Source of the DNA: Moorena producens 3L
GTDB taxonomy: Bacteria; Cyanobacteriota; Cyanobacteriia; Cyanobacteriales; Coleofasciculaceae
Assembly (NCBI RefSeq): GCF_000211815.1
Contig: NZ_GL890973.1
Location: forward strand, 120,251 to 184,250
Direction of reading: 5' to 3'
Length of the DNA stretch: 64,000 nt
Below the pieces are notes generated by a model. It was given only the letters and a program-made list of their open reading frames with translations. It ran no database searches and had not been told where the DNA came from. Made by a program: the position numbers and the translations under genes. Position 1 is the stretch's first letter, and every line of letters begins with the position of its first letter. Below, piece after piece: positions 50,774 through 59,809 of the stretch.

Positions 50774-51869
50774 TGACATAGATAACAATATGGACGCTTT
50801 CTATAGCCGCTTAATGGCTTGGCTAAAAGAGTCCCGTCCCGCTGCTTCAATACCATCAAACGGTCAAGTAAACGATACTGTACCTCTGGGTGAGACAACA
50901 GCAGCGGATTTTGACTTTGATGTATATCCCCTGGATTTATCAGAATCACTGGACTTGGAAAACTTGAACATTGTCCCTAATCACAATGGCGAAGCGGTTT
51001 TAGACCGCATGTGGGTGGATTCACTAGAATCGATCACCCATGATGACCTTACACTAGGCGGTGAAATCCGCCGCTACAACTTGGGAGAGATGTCAACCGT
51101 GCAAAATCGTTTCCAGACGCTATTGAAGCGCAAACTACAAGCTCAAATTGAACTTAACCCACCTCTGTTTCCTTGGGAGACAGAAATGTCTGACTATGAA
51201 ACTGATATTGTTGACGCAATAGCAGAGTCTTGGGTTTCCGGAGTTAGGTTTTGGATGCCACAGTTGTCTAACTTGGCTTTACCAACTGCCATACCAGAAA
51301 ACGTTTTATCTCAATTGCTAGAAGCCTGCTCTGAGGCAGTGTCTTCCCAGTATCAGCTAGGGGCTAAACTGGTTAGGGCAGTTCAAAAGCTGTTTCCTGA
51401 CGAATTCTATGCCCTTAACTCCTGGAGTGGCACCATCTTGATGGGAAGTGCCCGTTCTACAGAACAACTACTGCCATCCCTACCTTACGAAGAAGCTAAC
51501 AATGACCAAAAGATGGTCTTAGCTCTGTTAGCAGCTAAGGAAATTCTTACCACCCTGACCATTCCAGTTTCACCAAATCAAACTCCTGTGGAGCGCCAGT
51601 GGGAGACTAGTGCTGGTTTAGTGACTCTGCGAGCCGAATATCATCAAGAAGATGGTGTGTCTCAGCTACGGGTCAGCACTCGTTTGCCTAGAGGTGGTAG
51701 CTTAACTCTAGGTACACCTCAAGCCTCCGCAAAAGCAGAACGTACCTATCCAGGTTACCTGAGTGTAGAATCCTATGATTTACAACCGAATCAGATTTGT
51801 TCTATCGAGATTCGCTTCCATCATGGAGAACAGAAACCTTTGACCTTTGCAATCTGCCCGACAAATTAG
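50766..51869 (+). CDS. PatU-like protein (367 aa)
   Basis: The ATG overlaps the hetZ stop (ATGAATAG), implying translational coupling; the longer frame from 50715 is rejected. An acidic, low-complexity N-terminal third precedes a helical centre (VQNRFQTLLKRKLQAQIELN; PLFPWETEMSDYETD) and a beta-rich C-terminus. Order and sequence fit the hetZ-patU pair of filamentous cyanobacteria, in which PatU influences heterocyst pattern. The single long protein corresponds to patU before its split into patU5/patU3 in Anabaena, by recollection. Confidence 0.75.
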   Translation: MNSDIDNNMDAFYSRLMAWLKESRPAASIPSNGQVNDTVPLGETTAADFDFDVYPLDLSESLDLENLNIVPNHNGEAVLDRMWVDSLESITHDDLTLGGEIRRYNLGEMSTVQNRFQTLLKRKLQAQIELNPPLFPWETEMSDYETDIVDAIAESWVSGVRFWMPQLSNLALPTAIPENVLSQLLEACSEAVSSQYQLGAKLVRAVQKLFPDEFYALNSWSGTILMGSARSTEQLLPSLPYEEANNDQKMVLALLAAKEILTTLTIPVSPNQTPVERQWETSAGLVTLRAEYHQEDGVSQLRVSTRLPRGGSLTLGTPQASAKAERTYPGYLSVESYDLQPNQICSIEIRFHHGEQKPLTFAICPTN

Positions 51870-51875
51870 TCAGAA

Positions 51876-52104
51876 TACTTGCAGGTTAACAGGTGAATAG
51901 GTGAATAGGTTGCAGGTTAACAGGTTGCAGGTTGCAGCTTAACAGGTTAACAGGTTGCAGGTGAATAGGTGAATAGGTGAATAGGTTGCAGGTGAATAGG
52001 TTAACAGGTTGCAGGTGAATAGGTTAACAGGTTGCAGGTGAATAGGTTAACAGGTTGCAGGTGAATAGGTTAACAGGTTGCAGGTGAATAGGTTGCAGGT
52101 TATA
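51876..52104. repeat. Minisatellite of AGGTGAATAGGTT / AACAGGTTGC units
   Basis: About 230 bp built from AGGTGAATAG, GTTGCAG and GTTAACAG blocks in variable order, directly after patU. A 24-bp higher-order unit (AGGTGAATAGGTTAACAGGT plus TGC) repeats several times near its end. Confidence 0.9.
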
Positions 52105-52310
52105 ACCTTCAACATTCCAACCTTCAACATTCCAACCTTCAACATTCCAACCTTCAACATTCCAACCTTCAACATTCCAACCTTCAACATTCCAACCTTC
52201 AACATTCCAACCTTCAACATTCCAACCTTCAACATTCCAACAACATTCCAACCTTTAACATTCCAACCTTTAACATTCCAACCTTTAACATTCCAACCTT
52301 TAACATTCCA
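52104..52310. repeat. 15-bp minisatellite
   Basis: Nine copies of AACCTTCAACATTCC, an interrupted unit, then four copies of the variant AACCTTTAACATTCC. Because 15 is a multiple of three the array is open on both strands (TFNIP and WNVEG repeats), but these are not genes. It ends 30 bp before the next start codon. Confidence 0.92.
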
Positions 52311-52341
52311 AGCTTGACATATAACCTATCACGCATCTACC

Positions 52342-54606
52342 ATGGTGAGTCAGTTTTGGCAGCGTCTTGAGGCGAAGCCATTGCCTCCTACAGAGGAGTC
52401 GATTTCGTTAAGGGTGTTGGTACAGGCACTGGTAGTAGTAGGAATTGTGGCTGTTGATGTCGCCGCATCTACCTTCTGGAGTCTTTGGGCAGTACCCTTA
52501 AGTATTGTGGGAGCAACCTGGAGTTGGTATCGTCGTCGCCAACGTAACATTGCTCTGAAATTCTTGCTGGCATTGGGGATGTTGCTGGCATTGGGAGCCT
52601 TTTTGGGCAATGTATTCAGTCAGCTCAATGATACCCGCTTGGCTCTGGCTCAGTTGTTAGTTCAGCTGCAAATTCTCCATAGCTTTGACTTGCCGCGCCG
52701 CAAGGATTTAGGCTATTCGATGGTAATTGGGCTAATCCTGTTGGGGGTCGCTGGTACTGTGAGTCAGACTCTGGCGTTTGCCCCTCTGTTGTTAGTATTT
52801 TTAGCGATCGCATTACCGGTTCTTGTCCTGGATTACCAGTCACGCTTGGGTATATCTACGGAAAAAAAAGGTAAAAAATTATATTGGTTTAATCCACACT
52901 CCTCACCCATACCCCTAAAGCGTCTCATTTTATTCATCGGGGTAATTATGGCGCTAGGGTTAACGATTTTTGCTCTGATGCCTCGTTTCCCTGGTTATCA
53001 AATCCAGATGTATCCCGTCAGTGCTCCTGGGGAAATGGCAAACCGGAGATTTGATTCACAAAATAGGTTAATTGTTAACCCTGGCTATGTAAGTGAAGGG
53101 AAACAGCAAGGGGAAAATGGTAGTGGTGACTCTCAAAACGCTACGGGTTCTGGTGAGTTGGATGAGACATTTTACTATGGCTTTAATAGCAAGATTAACC
53201 AGAATCTGCGGGGAGAACTCAAACCTAAGGTAGTGATGCGGGTGCGTTCTCAAGCACCGGGATTTTGGCGAGTGCTAGCGTTTGACCACTACACGGGTCA
53301 GGGTTGGGAAATTTCTCGGGATAATCAAGTTCAGAAAATAACTCGACCAAGCTGGTCCTATCGCTTCCAACTCTTACCTGCCTTGATCACAGGTCAAACC
53401 AAAAAGGTAATTCAAACCTATACAGCTGTATCAGAATTGCCGAATCTGATTCCCGCTTTGGCCTATCCTAACGAATTGTTCTTTCCGTCGCGGGAAATAG
53501 GTATTGGAGCAGAAGGCAGTTTGCGATCGCCTTTAGGTTTAGTAGAAGGACTGACCTATACCGTAATATCAGAAGTTCCATTTCGCGATCGCACTAAGTT
53601 GCAGCAAGCTGGGGATAACTACCCCAAGTCGATTCAAAACTACTATTTGGATATTCCTGCTCAAATTGCTGTGAGGGTCAGGCAACGTACTGAAGAACTC
53701 CTAGCCACTTCAGAAAAACCTCTTACTTCTTCCTATGAAAAAGCCTTGTATCTAGCCCAGGCGGTTAAGCAGCGTTATCGCCTCCCCCAAGACCCCTCAC
53801 AATTCCCTTTTTTAGAAGAAAATCAAGATTTGGTGGAAGCCTTTCTCTTCAAGTATCAAGGTGGTTATCCCGACCACTTTTCCACCACCCTCACGATTAT
53901 GCTCCGTTCCATAGGCATCCCAGCCCGATTAGTGGCTGGATTTGGCACTGGCGAATTTAACCCCTTTACCGGGTTTTACATCGTCCGCAATACTGATGCC
54001 TATGCCATGACTGAGGTTTATTTCCCTCAATACGGTTGGTTTGCCTTTGACCCCATCCCAGGTCATGAATTGCTGCCCCCCTCCGTCGAGCAATATCAAA
54101 CCTTTAGTGTCTTGCGGCAGTTTTGGCAGTGGGTAGCAGGTTGGCTCCCCTCACCAATCACTGGTTTACTGAGCAACCTATGGCATTTCACCATTGGTAC
54201 CATTATCCGAATATTTGTTGGATTGTGGAAGATGGTATCTAGTGGTTGGTTAGGTATGTTGAGCGGCTTGATATTAGCGATCGCATTTGGTTTTCTGAGC
54301 TGGCTAGGTTGGCATCAGTGGAAAAACTGGCGCTATCGTTTCTGGTTGGCAACATTGCCACCAATGGAACAGATTTACCAGCAAATGATCAAGATTTTAG
54401 CAACCAAAGGGTATGTCAAACATCCGACTCAAACTCCCCTAGAGTACGCTAGCTGTATAAGTCAAGACCAGCCTCAAGCATCCGCTGAGGTCATTGAGCA
54501 GATTTCCCATGCTTATATCCGTTGGCGTTATGGAGGTCACAGACCTAATATTAAACAACTGCGGCGGCGACTGAAGCAGTTTAGCAAAAATAGGTTTAAG
54601 GTTTAA
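52342..54606 (+). CDS. Transglutaminase-like membrane protein (TgpA/DUF3488 type) lacking the catalytic Cys and His
   Basis: About six N-terminal transmembrane segments, a large extracytoplasmic transglutaminase-like domain (about residues 430-590), another membrane segment near 635-655, and a cytoplasmic DUF4129-like tail. In active members the motif is GxCxxFA with a later DAHAW. Here the aligned positions read GGYPDHFS (Pro510) and TDAYAM (Tyr554), and only the DP Asp (Asp570) remains, so peptidase or crosslinking activity is unlikely. Such proteins normally sit with MoxR and DUF58 genes; here that operon is 12 kb away on the other strand. Full length and undamaged, so probably a functional pseudoenzyme. 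Confidence 0.88.
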   Translation: MVSQFWQRLEAKPLPPTEESISLRVLVQALVVVGIVAVDVAASTFWSLWAVPLSIVGATWSWYRRRQRNIALKFLLALGMLLALGAFLGNVFSQLNDTRLALAQLLVQLQILHSFDLPRRKDLGYSMVIGLILLGVAGTVSQTLAFAPLLLVFLAIALPVLVLDYQSRLGISTEKKGKKLYWFNPHSSPIPLKRLILFIGVIMALGLTIFALMPRFPGYQIQMYPVSAPGEMANRRFDSQNRLIVNPGYVSEGKQQGENGSGDSQNATGSGELDETFYYGFNSKINQNLRGELKPKVVMRVRSQAPGFWRVLAFDHYTGQGWEISRDNQVQKITRPSWSYRFQLLPALITGQTKKVIQTYTAVSELPNLIPALAYPNELFFPSREIGIGAEGSLRSPLGLVEGLTYTVISEVPFRDRTKLQQAGDNYPKSIQNYYLDIPAQIAVRVRQRTEELLATSEKPLTSSYEKALYLAQAVKQRYRLPQDPSQFPFLEENQDLVEAFLFKYQGGYPDHFSTTLTIMLRSIGIPARLVAGFGTGEFNPFTGFYIVRNTDAYAMTEVYFPQYGWFAFDPIPGHELLPPSVEQYQTFSVLRQFWQWVAGWLPSPITGLLSNLWHFTIGTIIRIFVGLWKMVSSGWLGMLSGLILAIAFGFLSWLGWHQWKNWRYRFWLATLPPMEQIYQQMIKILATKGYVKHPTQTPLEYASCISQDQPQASAEVIEQISHAYIRWRYGGHRPNIKQLRRRLKQFSKNRFKV

Positions 54607-54670
54607 GGTTTAAGGTTGAATGTTGAATGTTAAAGGTTGCTTGAAGGTCAACAGTCAACGGTCAACACTA
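54600..54670. repeat. Short AAGGTTT and GGTCAACAGTCAAC repeats
   Basis: Overlapping AAGGTTTAAGGTTTAAGG and GAATGTTGAATGTT units, then GTCAACAGTCAACGGTCAAC. Related to the arrays at 51876 and 57446. Confidence 0.75.
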
Positions 54671-54724
54671 AACGGTTAATAAAAAGACTTTTGCTTTAAT
54701 GGGGTTCATCTCAGTATTTATCTA

Positions 54725-55612
54725 ATGACTGTTCTTCTACCTGCTGTCGTTTCGGTCGGTTTAATTATCCTGATTGGATTTATTGCTGGTCGCACGTTAT
54801 CTCTGGACAAGCAAACTCTTTCTCAGCTATCTCTTTATATTCTGGTACCAGCGTTGATAGCAGACAGCTTGTATCGGACAACACTGTCTACCGAAAGCAC
54901 CACTGGTTTAGTTGCTGGCTTGATCATTACCGCTGTGTTGCTTTACCTACTGAGTTGGGGGTTAGGCAAACTGTTGAAATTACCAGCAGTTGTCCAAAAA
55001 AGCTTTATGGTTGCTGCTATTTTTCCCAATGCTGGAAACCTCGGGCTTCCTCTCAATTCCTTTGCCTTTGGTACACCGGGTTTAGAACGCGCTATAGTTT
55101 ACATGATCACAGCTGCCTTGTTGATGTTTGCTATTTGTCCCGCTTTACTTAAAGGGGGTAGCATTAGTTCTGGAGTGCGCTTAACCCTAAAACTACCGCT
55201 ACTCTGGGCAATGCTGGCAGGATTAACCTGGCGTTTATTGCGCTTAAAACTGCCTTTAGGGCTAGATAAGGGTATTCACCAGTTGGGTATGGCAGCAATC
55301 CCTATCGATTTAATTGTGTTGGGGATACAATTGTCCCGCACCCGTTTGGTAATAGGACGGTATGAGGTGCTTGCGACTAGCTTGCGTTTGTTGGTAGCTC
55401 CCCTAATTGCCCATACCGTTGGTCAAGCATTGGGACTGGAGGGATTAAATTTACAGGTGTTGGTGTTACAAAGTGCCATGCCTGTAGCAATTAGTACGGT
55501 AGTCTTGGTCACTGAGTTTGGGGGAGATGCTCCGGTAGTAGCACGGACAGTGGTTTTGTCTACCTTAGTGAGTTTCCTTTCTCTTCCCCTAGTTTTGTGG
55601 GCCACTACTTAG
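54725..55612 (+). CDS. AEC-family (auxin efflux carrier-like) transporter (295 aa)
   Basis: Two five-helix bundles of hydrophobic segments. Typical family stretches are LSLYILVPALIADSLY, FPNAGNLGLPLNSFAFG, and the C-terminal QSAMPVAISTVVLVTEFG. Bacterial members export organic acids or amino acids, substrate here unknown. Isolated gene on the plus strand. Confidence 0.9.
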   Translation: MTVLLPAVVSVGLIILIGFIAGRTLSLDKQTLSQLSLYILVPALIADSLYRTTLSTESTTGLVAGLIITAVLLYLLSWGLGKLLKLPAVVQKSFMVAAIFPNAGNLGLPLNSFAFGTPGLERAIVYMITAALLMFAICPALLKGGSISSGVRLTLKLPLLWAMLAGLTWRLLRLKLPLGLDKGIHQLGMAAIPIDLIVLGIQLSRTRLVIGRYEVLATSLRLLVAPLIAHTVGQALGLEGLNLQVLVLQSAMPVAISTVVLVTEFGGDAPVVARTVVLSTLVSFLSLPLVLWATT

Positions 55613-55888
55613 TTAGTATTTATCCATGAATAAGAGCTAAAGTAGAGAATTAACGGATATAGAATTGTAAAAGATTTAACAGGATCAGTAATTATCTGGA
55701 TTACGAAAGCCAGGTTATTTTGTCATGGTTACATACAGAGATTATTTCTCTGACCATCTTTTTGAACTAGCGCTTTCAGCAATTCAAAGCAGTCATGAAT
55801 ACTCAACTTGCCAGTCCACCTGCTCAACACGACAGTTTAAATGTCCCTACTCGCCAAAGCTCATGTAAAGAAGGAGGTATTGTTACGG

Positions 55889-56104
55889 ATGGAATTGGAG
55901 AAGATGGCAATATTACCACCTTCGCGATCGAGGAAGAAGGGGGTGCAAGCACAAAGCGCCTTGTCAGAAGAAGGGGGAGACCTGCTTGAAGCCTTGAGTA
56001 ACAACCTAACTGCTATCGAACACAAACAACATCTCTCAGGTATTGACCTTAAACCATTACCAGTGAAAAGAATCTCAAGATTGGCACACTTGCCAATTTT
56101 TTAG
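55889..56104 (+). CDS. Small ORF upstream of an ATP-grasp ligase (71 aa), possible precursor peptide or hypothetical
   Basis: ATG 55889 follows AAGGAGG by 11 nt. The product is basic at the N-terminus (ILPPSRSRKKG), acidic in the middle (SALSEEGGDLLEAL) and basic again at the end. A second frame (55795-55989, ATG without Shine-Dalgarno) overlaps it and contains TTFAIEEEGG, which satisfies the TTxxxxEE core pattern of plesiocin-type graspetides. Only one of the two can be the main product; codon use does not clearly decide by eye. Both being by-products of a noncoding region is also possible. Confidence 0.35.
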   Translation: MELEKMAILPPSRSRKKGVQAQSALSEEGGDLLEALSNNLTAIEHKQHLSGIDLKPLPVKRISRLAHLPIF

Positions 56105-56495
56105 TAATTATAAAGATTAGGGCATATAGCAATCCTATAGGATTGCTATAGTGAGAAATGTCGCCCTCAAGGGGTAAGCCATCTAGTGACAATTCCCTGG
56201 ACCGATTAGCAGCGTTTTTCAGCATTTAGGCAATTTGTCAACAGAGTGCACTATATTTTCGGAGTAATATCAGGATGTATTTAACTATAAAATTTACCTG
56301 TGATCAGGGAAATATAACTTATAGTATACCAAAATTAATTTGGCTTAGAGTGTGTTTTAAAATACCAATTTATTACCAAACAAAGTATGATATTGACTTG
56401 ATTAGCCACACTATTATCTAGTAAACCGAAACAAAAAAAGAACTTGGGTAATCAGCAGAACAGTATAAATACTAGTTCGTTTTGTTTGGCAATAG
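56105..56495. other. Intergenic region before the ATP-grasp gene
   Basis: Contains a CAATCCTATAGGATTG palindrome near 56132, AT-rich DNA, and a 48-codon ORF (56275-56421, start MYLTIKFTCDQG) with only a distant GGAG. No firm gene. Confidence 0.5.
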
Positions 56496-57410
56496 ATGAA
56501 TATTTTAATTTTGGGCAACCCTGAAGATACTCACGCTGCGCATATCAACTATGCTCTGACTAAGGCTGGAGGCAAGACAAACTATCTCGATACCTCTCTG
56601 TTTCCTACTAAATTACGCCTATCTTGGCAGCCACACACTAACGATGGAATTCTCACCCTATCCGATGGCTATCAATTACGTCTGAGAGATATTCGTAGCA
56701 TCTTTTGGCGTAATTTTTCTGGAGTTCAAATTCCCCCAATCAAAAATCCATTACAGCATAGAGTTGCTTTTAATGATGCTATGAGTACCCTAAGAACGTT
56801 GATGCAAGGAACCTCAATTCACTGGGTTAACTCATGGCAAGCTTATGAATTTCATAAGGAAAAACCTCTACAATTGAGCAAAGCTCAACAAATGGGTGTA
56901 ACGATTCCCCATACTCTAATTAGTAATGATCCAGACGCTATCATTAAGTTTACGAAGTCTTATGAGCAAGTAATTTTTAAGCCAGTCTATGGTGATGCTC
57001 ATGTCCAGTTTTTAACAGAACAACATCTACAACCTGAACGACTAAACTTAGCCCTGCGGCTTTCTCCTGTTACTATACAGGAGTATATCCCTGGCACCAA
57101 TATTCGCACCTATGTAATTGGGGACTCGATGTACTCGGCAGAAATTCGCTCCAAGTCTCTTGACTTTCGAGAAGATATCGATGCTCAATTGATTCCGGTC
57201 AGGCTGCCAAAGACCGTGCAACAGCAGTGTAAAGCTATCACTAGAGCGTTTTGGCTCCAGTGGACGGCGATTGACTGGCGTTTAAAGCCAAATGGTGAAT
57301 ACGTGTTTCTTGAAGCTAACCCCAGTCCGATGTTTTTACACTTTGAGCAACAAACTGGTTTCCCTATCACCCAAGAATTAGTTAATCTTCTGATCAGTGA
57401 TATCAATTGA
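56496..57410 (+). CDS. ATP-grasp ligase of the RimK/MvdD-like class (304 aa)
   Basis: An N-terminal pre-ATP-grasp domain (MNILILGNPEDTHAAHINYA; IRSIFWRNFSG resembling the VWYRR block of microviridin ligases), a central ATP-grasp fold (VIFKPVYGDAHVQF; VTIQEYIPGTNIRTYVIG), and the metal/ATP site AIDWRLKPNGEYVFLEANPSP with the conserved E-x-N-P. The family forms amide or ester bonds on peptides; some members crosslink RiPP precursors (graspetides). A short ORF lies about 390 bp upstream. No second ligase, transporter or protease adjoins, which weakens a full RiPP cluster reading. Confidence 0.82.
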   Translation: MNILILGNPEDTHAAHINYALTKAGGKTNYLDTSLFPTKLRLSWQPHTNDGILTLSDGYQLRLRDIRSIFWRNFSGVQIPPIKNPLQHRVAFNDAMSTLRTLMQGTSIHWVNSWQAYEFHKEKPLQLSKAQQMGVTIPHTLISNDPDAIIKFTKSYEQVIFKPVYGDAHVQFLTEQHLQPERLNLALRLSPVTIQEYIPGTNIRTYVIGDSMYSAEIRSKSLDFREDIDAQLIPVRLPKTVQQQCKAITRAFWLQWTAIDWRLKPNGEYVFLEANPSPMFLHFEQQTGFPITQELVNLLISDIN

Positions 57411-57445
57411 GTCCTGAGTCGGAAAGTGCAGAGTTCCGACTCCAC

Positions 57446-57548
57446 AGTCAAAAGTTAACAGTTAACAGTTAACAGTTAACAGTCAAAAGTTAACAGTCAA
57501 CAGTCAAAAGTTAACAGTCAACAGTCAACAGTCAACAGTCAACGGTTA
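57446..57548. repeat. GTTAACAGTT / CAGTCAAAAGTTAA tandem array
   Basis: About 100 bp of 7-bp units (GTTAACA, GTCAACA, GTCAAAA) between convergent genes. The last units form the 3' end of the minus-strand gene at 57539. Confidence 0.9.
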
Positions 57549-57979
57549 ACAACATTAGTCTTAGACTTACAAGCTAAGGTGTGAAAACCATTCATGACAT
57601 GAACCGTTGGAGTATCGGGTGTGGGTATTGTGTACCAATCATTCTCCGATTCTTCCCGGCTGATTATACTACCCTGGGAATCGTATTGTTCAAAACGCGA
57701 TGTACGTATGGAACGCTCAGGGCAATTAACTTGAACCGTGATAATGGCAGAATACACTCCTGGTTCGAGAGGATTACCAAATACTATCCTACTATCAAAG
57801 GAGTGGATGGGATTGCCCATTTCATCAGTGGTGGTGACCAAAGAATCGACATCAAAGTAGTGGATATTGCCTGTCTGAGCATTTGACATGACTCTGACCC
57901 AACGCCTTGGTTTTGTCTGAGCTATAGCAGTCTGAGATAGACAAGCGATCGCAGATAAGATTAACAGAAATTTACCCAT
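57539..57979 (-). CDS. Secreted protein with signal peptide (146 aa)
   Basis: From ATG 57979 the product starts with a clean signal peptide (MGKFLLILSAIACLSQTAIA, cleavage after AIA). A small beta-rich domain follows (WVRVMSNAQTGNIHYFDVDS; GVYSAIITVQVNCPERSIR), resembling the surface-adhesin/DUF-type proteins common in cyanobacteria. Two cysteines could form a disulphide. The longer frame from 58054 puts 25 residues before the signal and is rejected. The last residues run into a tandem repeat. Confidence 0.75.
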   Translation of the reverse strand: MGKFLLILSAIACLSQTAIAQTKPRRWVRVMSNAQTGNIHYFDVDSLVTTTDEMGNPIHSFDSRIVFGNPLEPGVYSAIITVQVNCPERSIRTSRFEQYDSQGSIISREESENDWYTIPTPDTPTVHVMNGFHTLACKSKTNVVNR

Positions 57980-58077
57980 AGAATTTACCAATAGTAGTAT
58001 CAATTTATTTAGTATCAATTTAGTATCAACGGTGACAGCTCGGAAAGCTGCCACTGTGTTACACTTAATAGTAAAAT

Positions 58078-59202
58078 CTAGCAGGATTTATTCAACTGTT
58101 TCCGAAGCAACCAGGCAAGCCCTATCACTCCTAAGGAAGCAGAAGACACTGGTTCTGGTACAGACTTAGATTCAGGCTTGTCTTGGGACTTAAGTGCTGC
58201 TAAGGTGGATTCCGCTAGGATCTGATGGCCAGCTGTCGTTGGGTGGAAGCTATCCCAGAATAAAAACTCGTCTGGATTAGCACAGGCAATCAACGTTGCT
58301 TGATCTAAGCACGTTTCCGTCACATTCGTGAAACCAAAGTCTCCAGGATTGGTCACAACCTGATTAAATAGGTCATATTCATCAAAGAATATCAGGTTAA
58401 TGTCAGGTAATGATTGGCTCAAAACCTTAAGGGTGGAGTCCAACACAGAGTTATGCTGCTCGATCAAATCCGTGAGGCGAGTCGATAATGCACTACCTAG
58501 CCTCAGTGATTGAGGTATCTTTCCCAAATCCGGTAAGTTAAGCACTAGGAAATTGCGAGCACCAAAGTTATACAGGGAGTTCAGTGCTGTCTGTATATTC
58601 CCGACGACCTCAGTAGGATTAGGAGGTTCCACACTCTGGTAATCATTAGCACCTGACCACAGAATATAGAGGGCGTTGGGGTCAGCCATCTGATCAGATA
58701 CGATTAGGTCATTGGTAAACCCTGGGACTTGGGTGAGTAATCCCGGTACAACCTCCCCGAACTGACCAATCCCAGCCAATCCGGTTCCAGCACCACCAAA
58801 AGCAAAGTTTACGCTTTGAGTAGTCGTCGCACCATTGAAGAAAAAACTCACCCGAGGGCCATCGGGAGTGATAGTGATTGGAGACAGTATCGGGGAATCC
58901 GGTAACAGCAACGACAAATCAGTAGATCGCTTCAGGTCTATGTCCAGAGCATCTGCTAGATAATCTACCCAGATCGGACCATTGCTAGAACGTCCCTGAA
59001 AGTAGGGTGGACTCTGGGGGATGATGGGAAGAGTGGGATTTAGCTGATTGCTTGCCTTACTGATATTGAACAAATTGCCAGTATCCGATAGGCTATCACC
59101 AAACACATAAAGATTAGTGAAATCTAAATCATATGCCCTAGCTTCAGAGGGCAACATTAAAGATAATAGAGAAAATCCGAAAGCCGTAATTGCGTTTTTC
59201 AT
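58078..59202 (-). CDS. Secreted GDSL/SGNH esterase with PEP-CTERM anchor (374 aa)
   Basis: Signal peptide (AITAFGFSLLSLMLPSEARA), block I YVFGDSLSDTGN (nucleophile Ser), block III WSGANDY, block V WDSFHPTTAGH (Asp and His), so the catalytic set is complete. The C-terminus has the PEP-CTERM layout: VPEP, a hydrophobic helix (SLGVIGLAWLL), and basic end RKQLNKS. Predicted to be exported and sorted by an exosortase-type system, acting on ester lipids or acylated glycans. ATG 59202 is preferred because it places the signal peptide at the N-terminus; the frame extends to 59235. Confidence 0.9.
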   Translation of the reverse strand: MKNAITAFGFSLLSLMLPSEARAYDLDFTNLYVFGDSLSDTGNLFNISKASNQLNPTLPIIPQSPPYFQGRSSNGPIWVDYLADALDIDLKRSTDLSLLLPDSPILSPITITPDGPRVSFFFNGATTTQSVNFAFGGAGTGLAGIGQFGEVVPGLLTQVPGFTNDLIVSDQMADPNALYILWSGANDYQSVEPPNPTEVVGNIQTALNSLYNFGARNFLVLNLPDLGKIPQSLRLGSALSTRLTDLIEQHNSVLDSTLKVLSQSLPDINLIFFDEYDLFNQVVTNPGDFGFTNVTETCLDQATLIACANPDEFLFWDSFHPTTAGHQILAESTLAALKSQDKPESKSVPEPVSSASLGVIGLAWLLRKQLNKSC

Positions 59203-59235
59203 TTTTGATTGTCTGTGATTGTGGGCAGGTTTCAA

Positions 59236-59560
59236 TCGAAAACTAAAAACCTACAGAGATAGAGTACTGCTTTGGGTGACTCTCTTTATTAAGAGCTGGC
59301 AAAATTTTTGGGTTATAGTATAAATAAACAATAAAGTCTTACAATAAATTTAGTCAGGCTGGATATGGTATCATGTCCGGGAACATCGATAGTGTAAAGC
59401 GTGGGTAATTGATAATTGGTAATCGGGAATTGGTAAGTGTGATTACTACCAAGCTATTCCCTATTTACCCTTACCGATTACTAAAATAAACAACAAATAA
59501 CACTACCGAAACAACCGGACACGATCTGACAGGTTAGTCGCTTTTTTAAAAAATACGGTT
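59236..59560. other. Intergenic region
   Basis: No gene seen. It contains GGTAATTGATAATTGGTAATCGG-like short repeats near 59403-59440 and the GATATGGTATCATGTCCGG motif also seen in similar form near 20533. Promoters for the GDSL gene and the following operon should lie here. Confidence 0.5.
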
Positions 59561-59809
59561 ATGACATTTAGATACTCTACCAGTGGTGCTACATCAGTCA
59601 TTTCCAGAAGAGTAGCTGAAAAATCTTCTACTTATTCTCCTAGCAAGAATGAACTCCATGATGTCCAGGAGCCGATTATCACTGCTCCCCTAGAAGTGCG
59701 CCGAATTATAGAGCGAGTCTTGCAGGCAGAAAAGGATAAACTCTATATGAAAACTCCCCGTAATATTAATGATGATATCCTGAGAATTGTCAAGGAAGAA
59801 GTTCAATGA
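59561..59809 (+). CDS. Small protein coupled to a DndD-like ATPase (82 aa)
   Basis: The stop overlaps the ATPase start (ATGA), so the two are translationally coupled. A Ser/Thr-rich N-terminal third precedes a helical region (LEVRRIIERVLQAEKDKLYM) ending DDILRIVKEEVQ. No Shine-Dalgarno or known family is seen. Its size and coupling suggest an accessory subunit of the ATPase. Confidence 0.7.
   Translation: MTFRYSTSGATSVISRRVAEKSSTYSPSKNELHDVQEPIITAPLEVRRIIERVLQAEKDKLYMKTPRNINDDILRIVKEEVQ

Noticed and set aside
52024..52317. Open frames encoding WNVEG or TFNIP pentapeptide repeats
   Set aside because: They are produced by a 15-bp DNA tandem repeat that is open on both strands; there is no start context, and the array is clearly a minisatellite.
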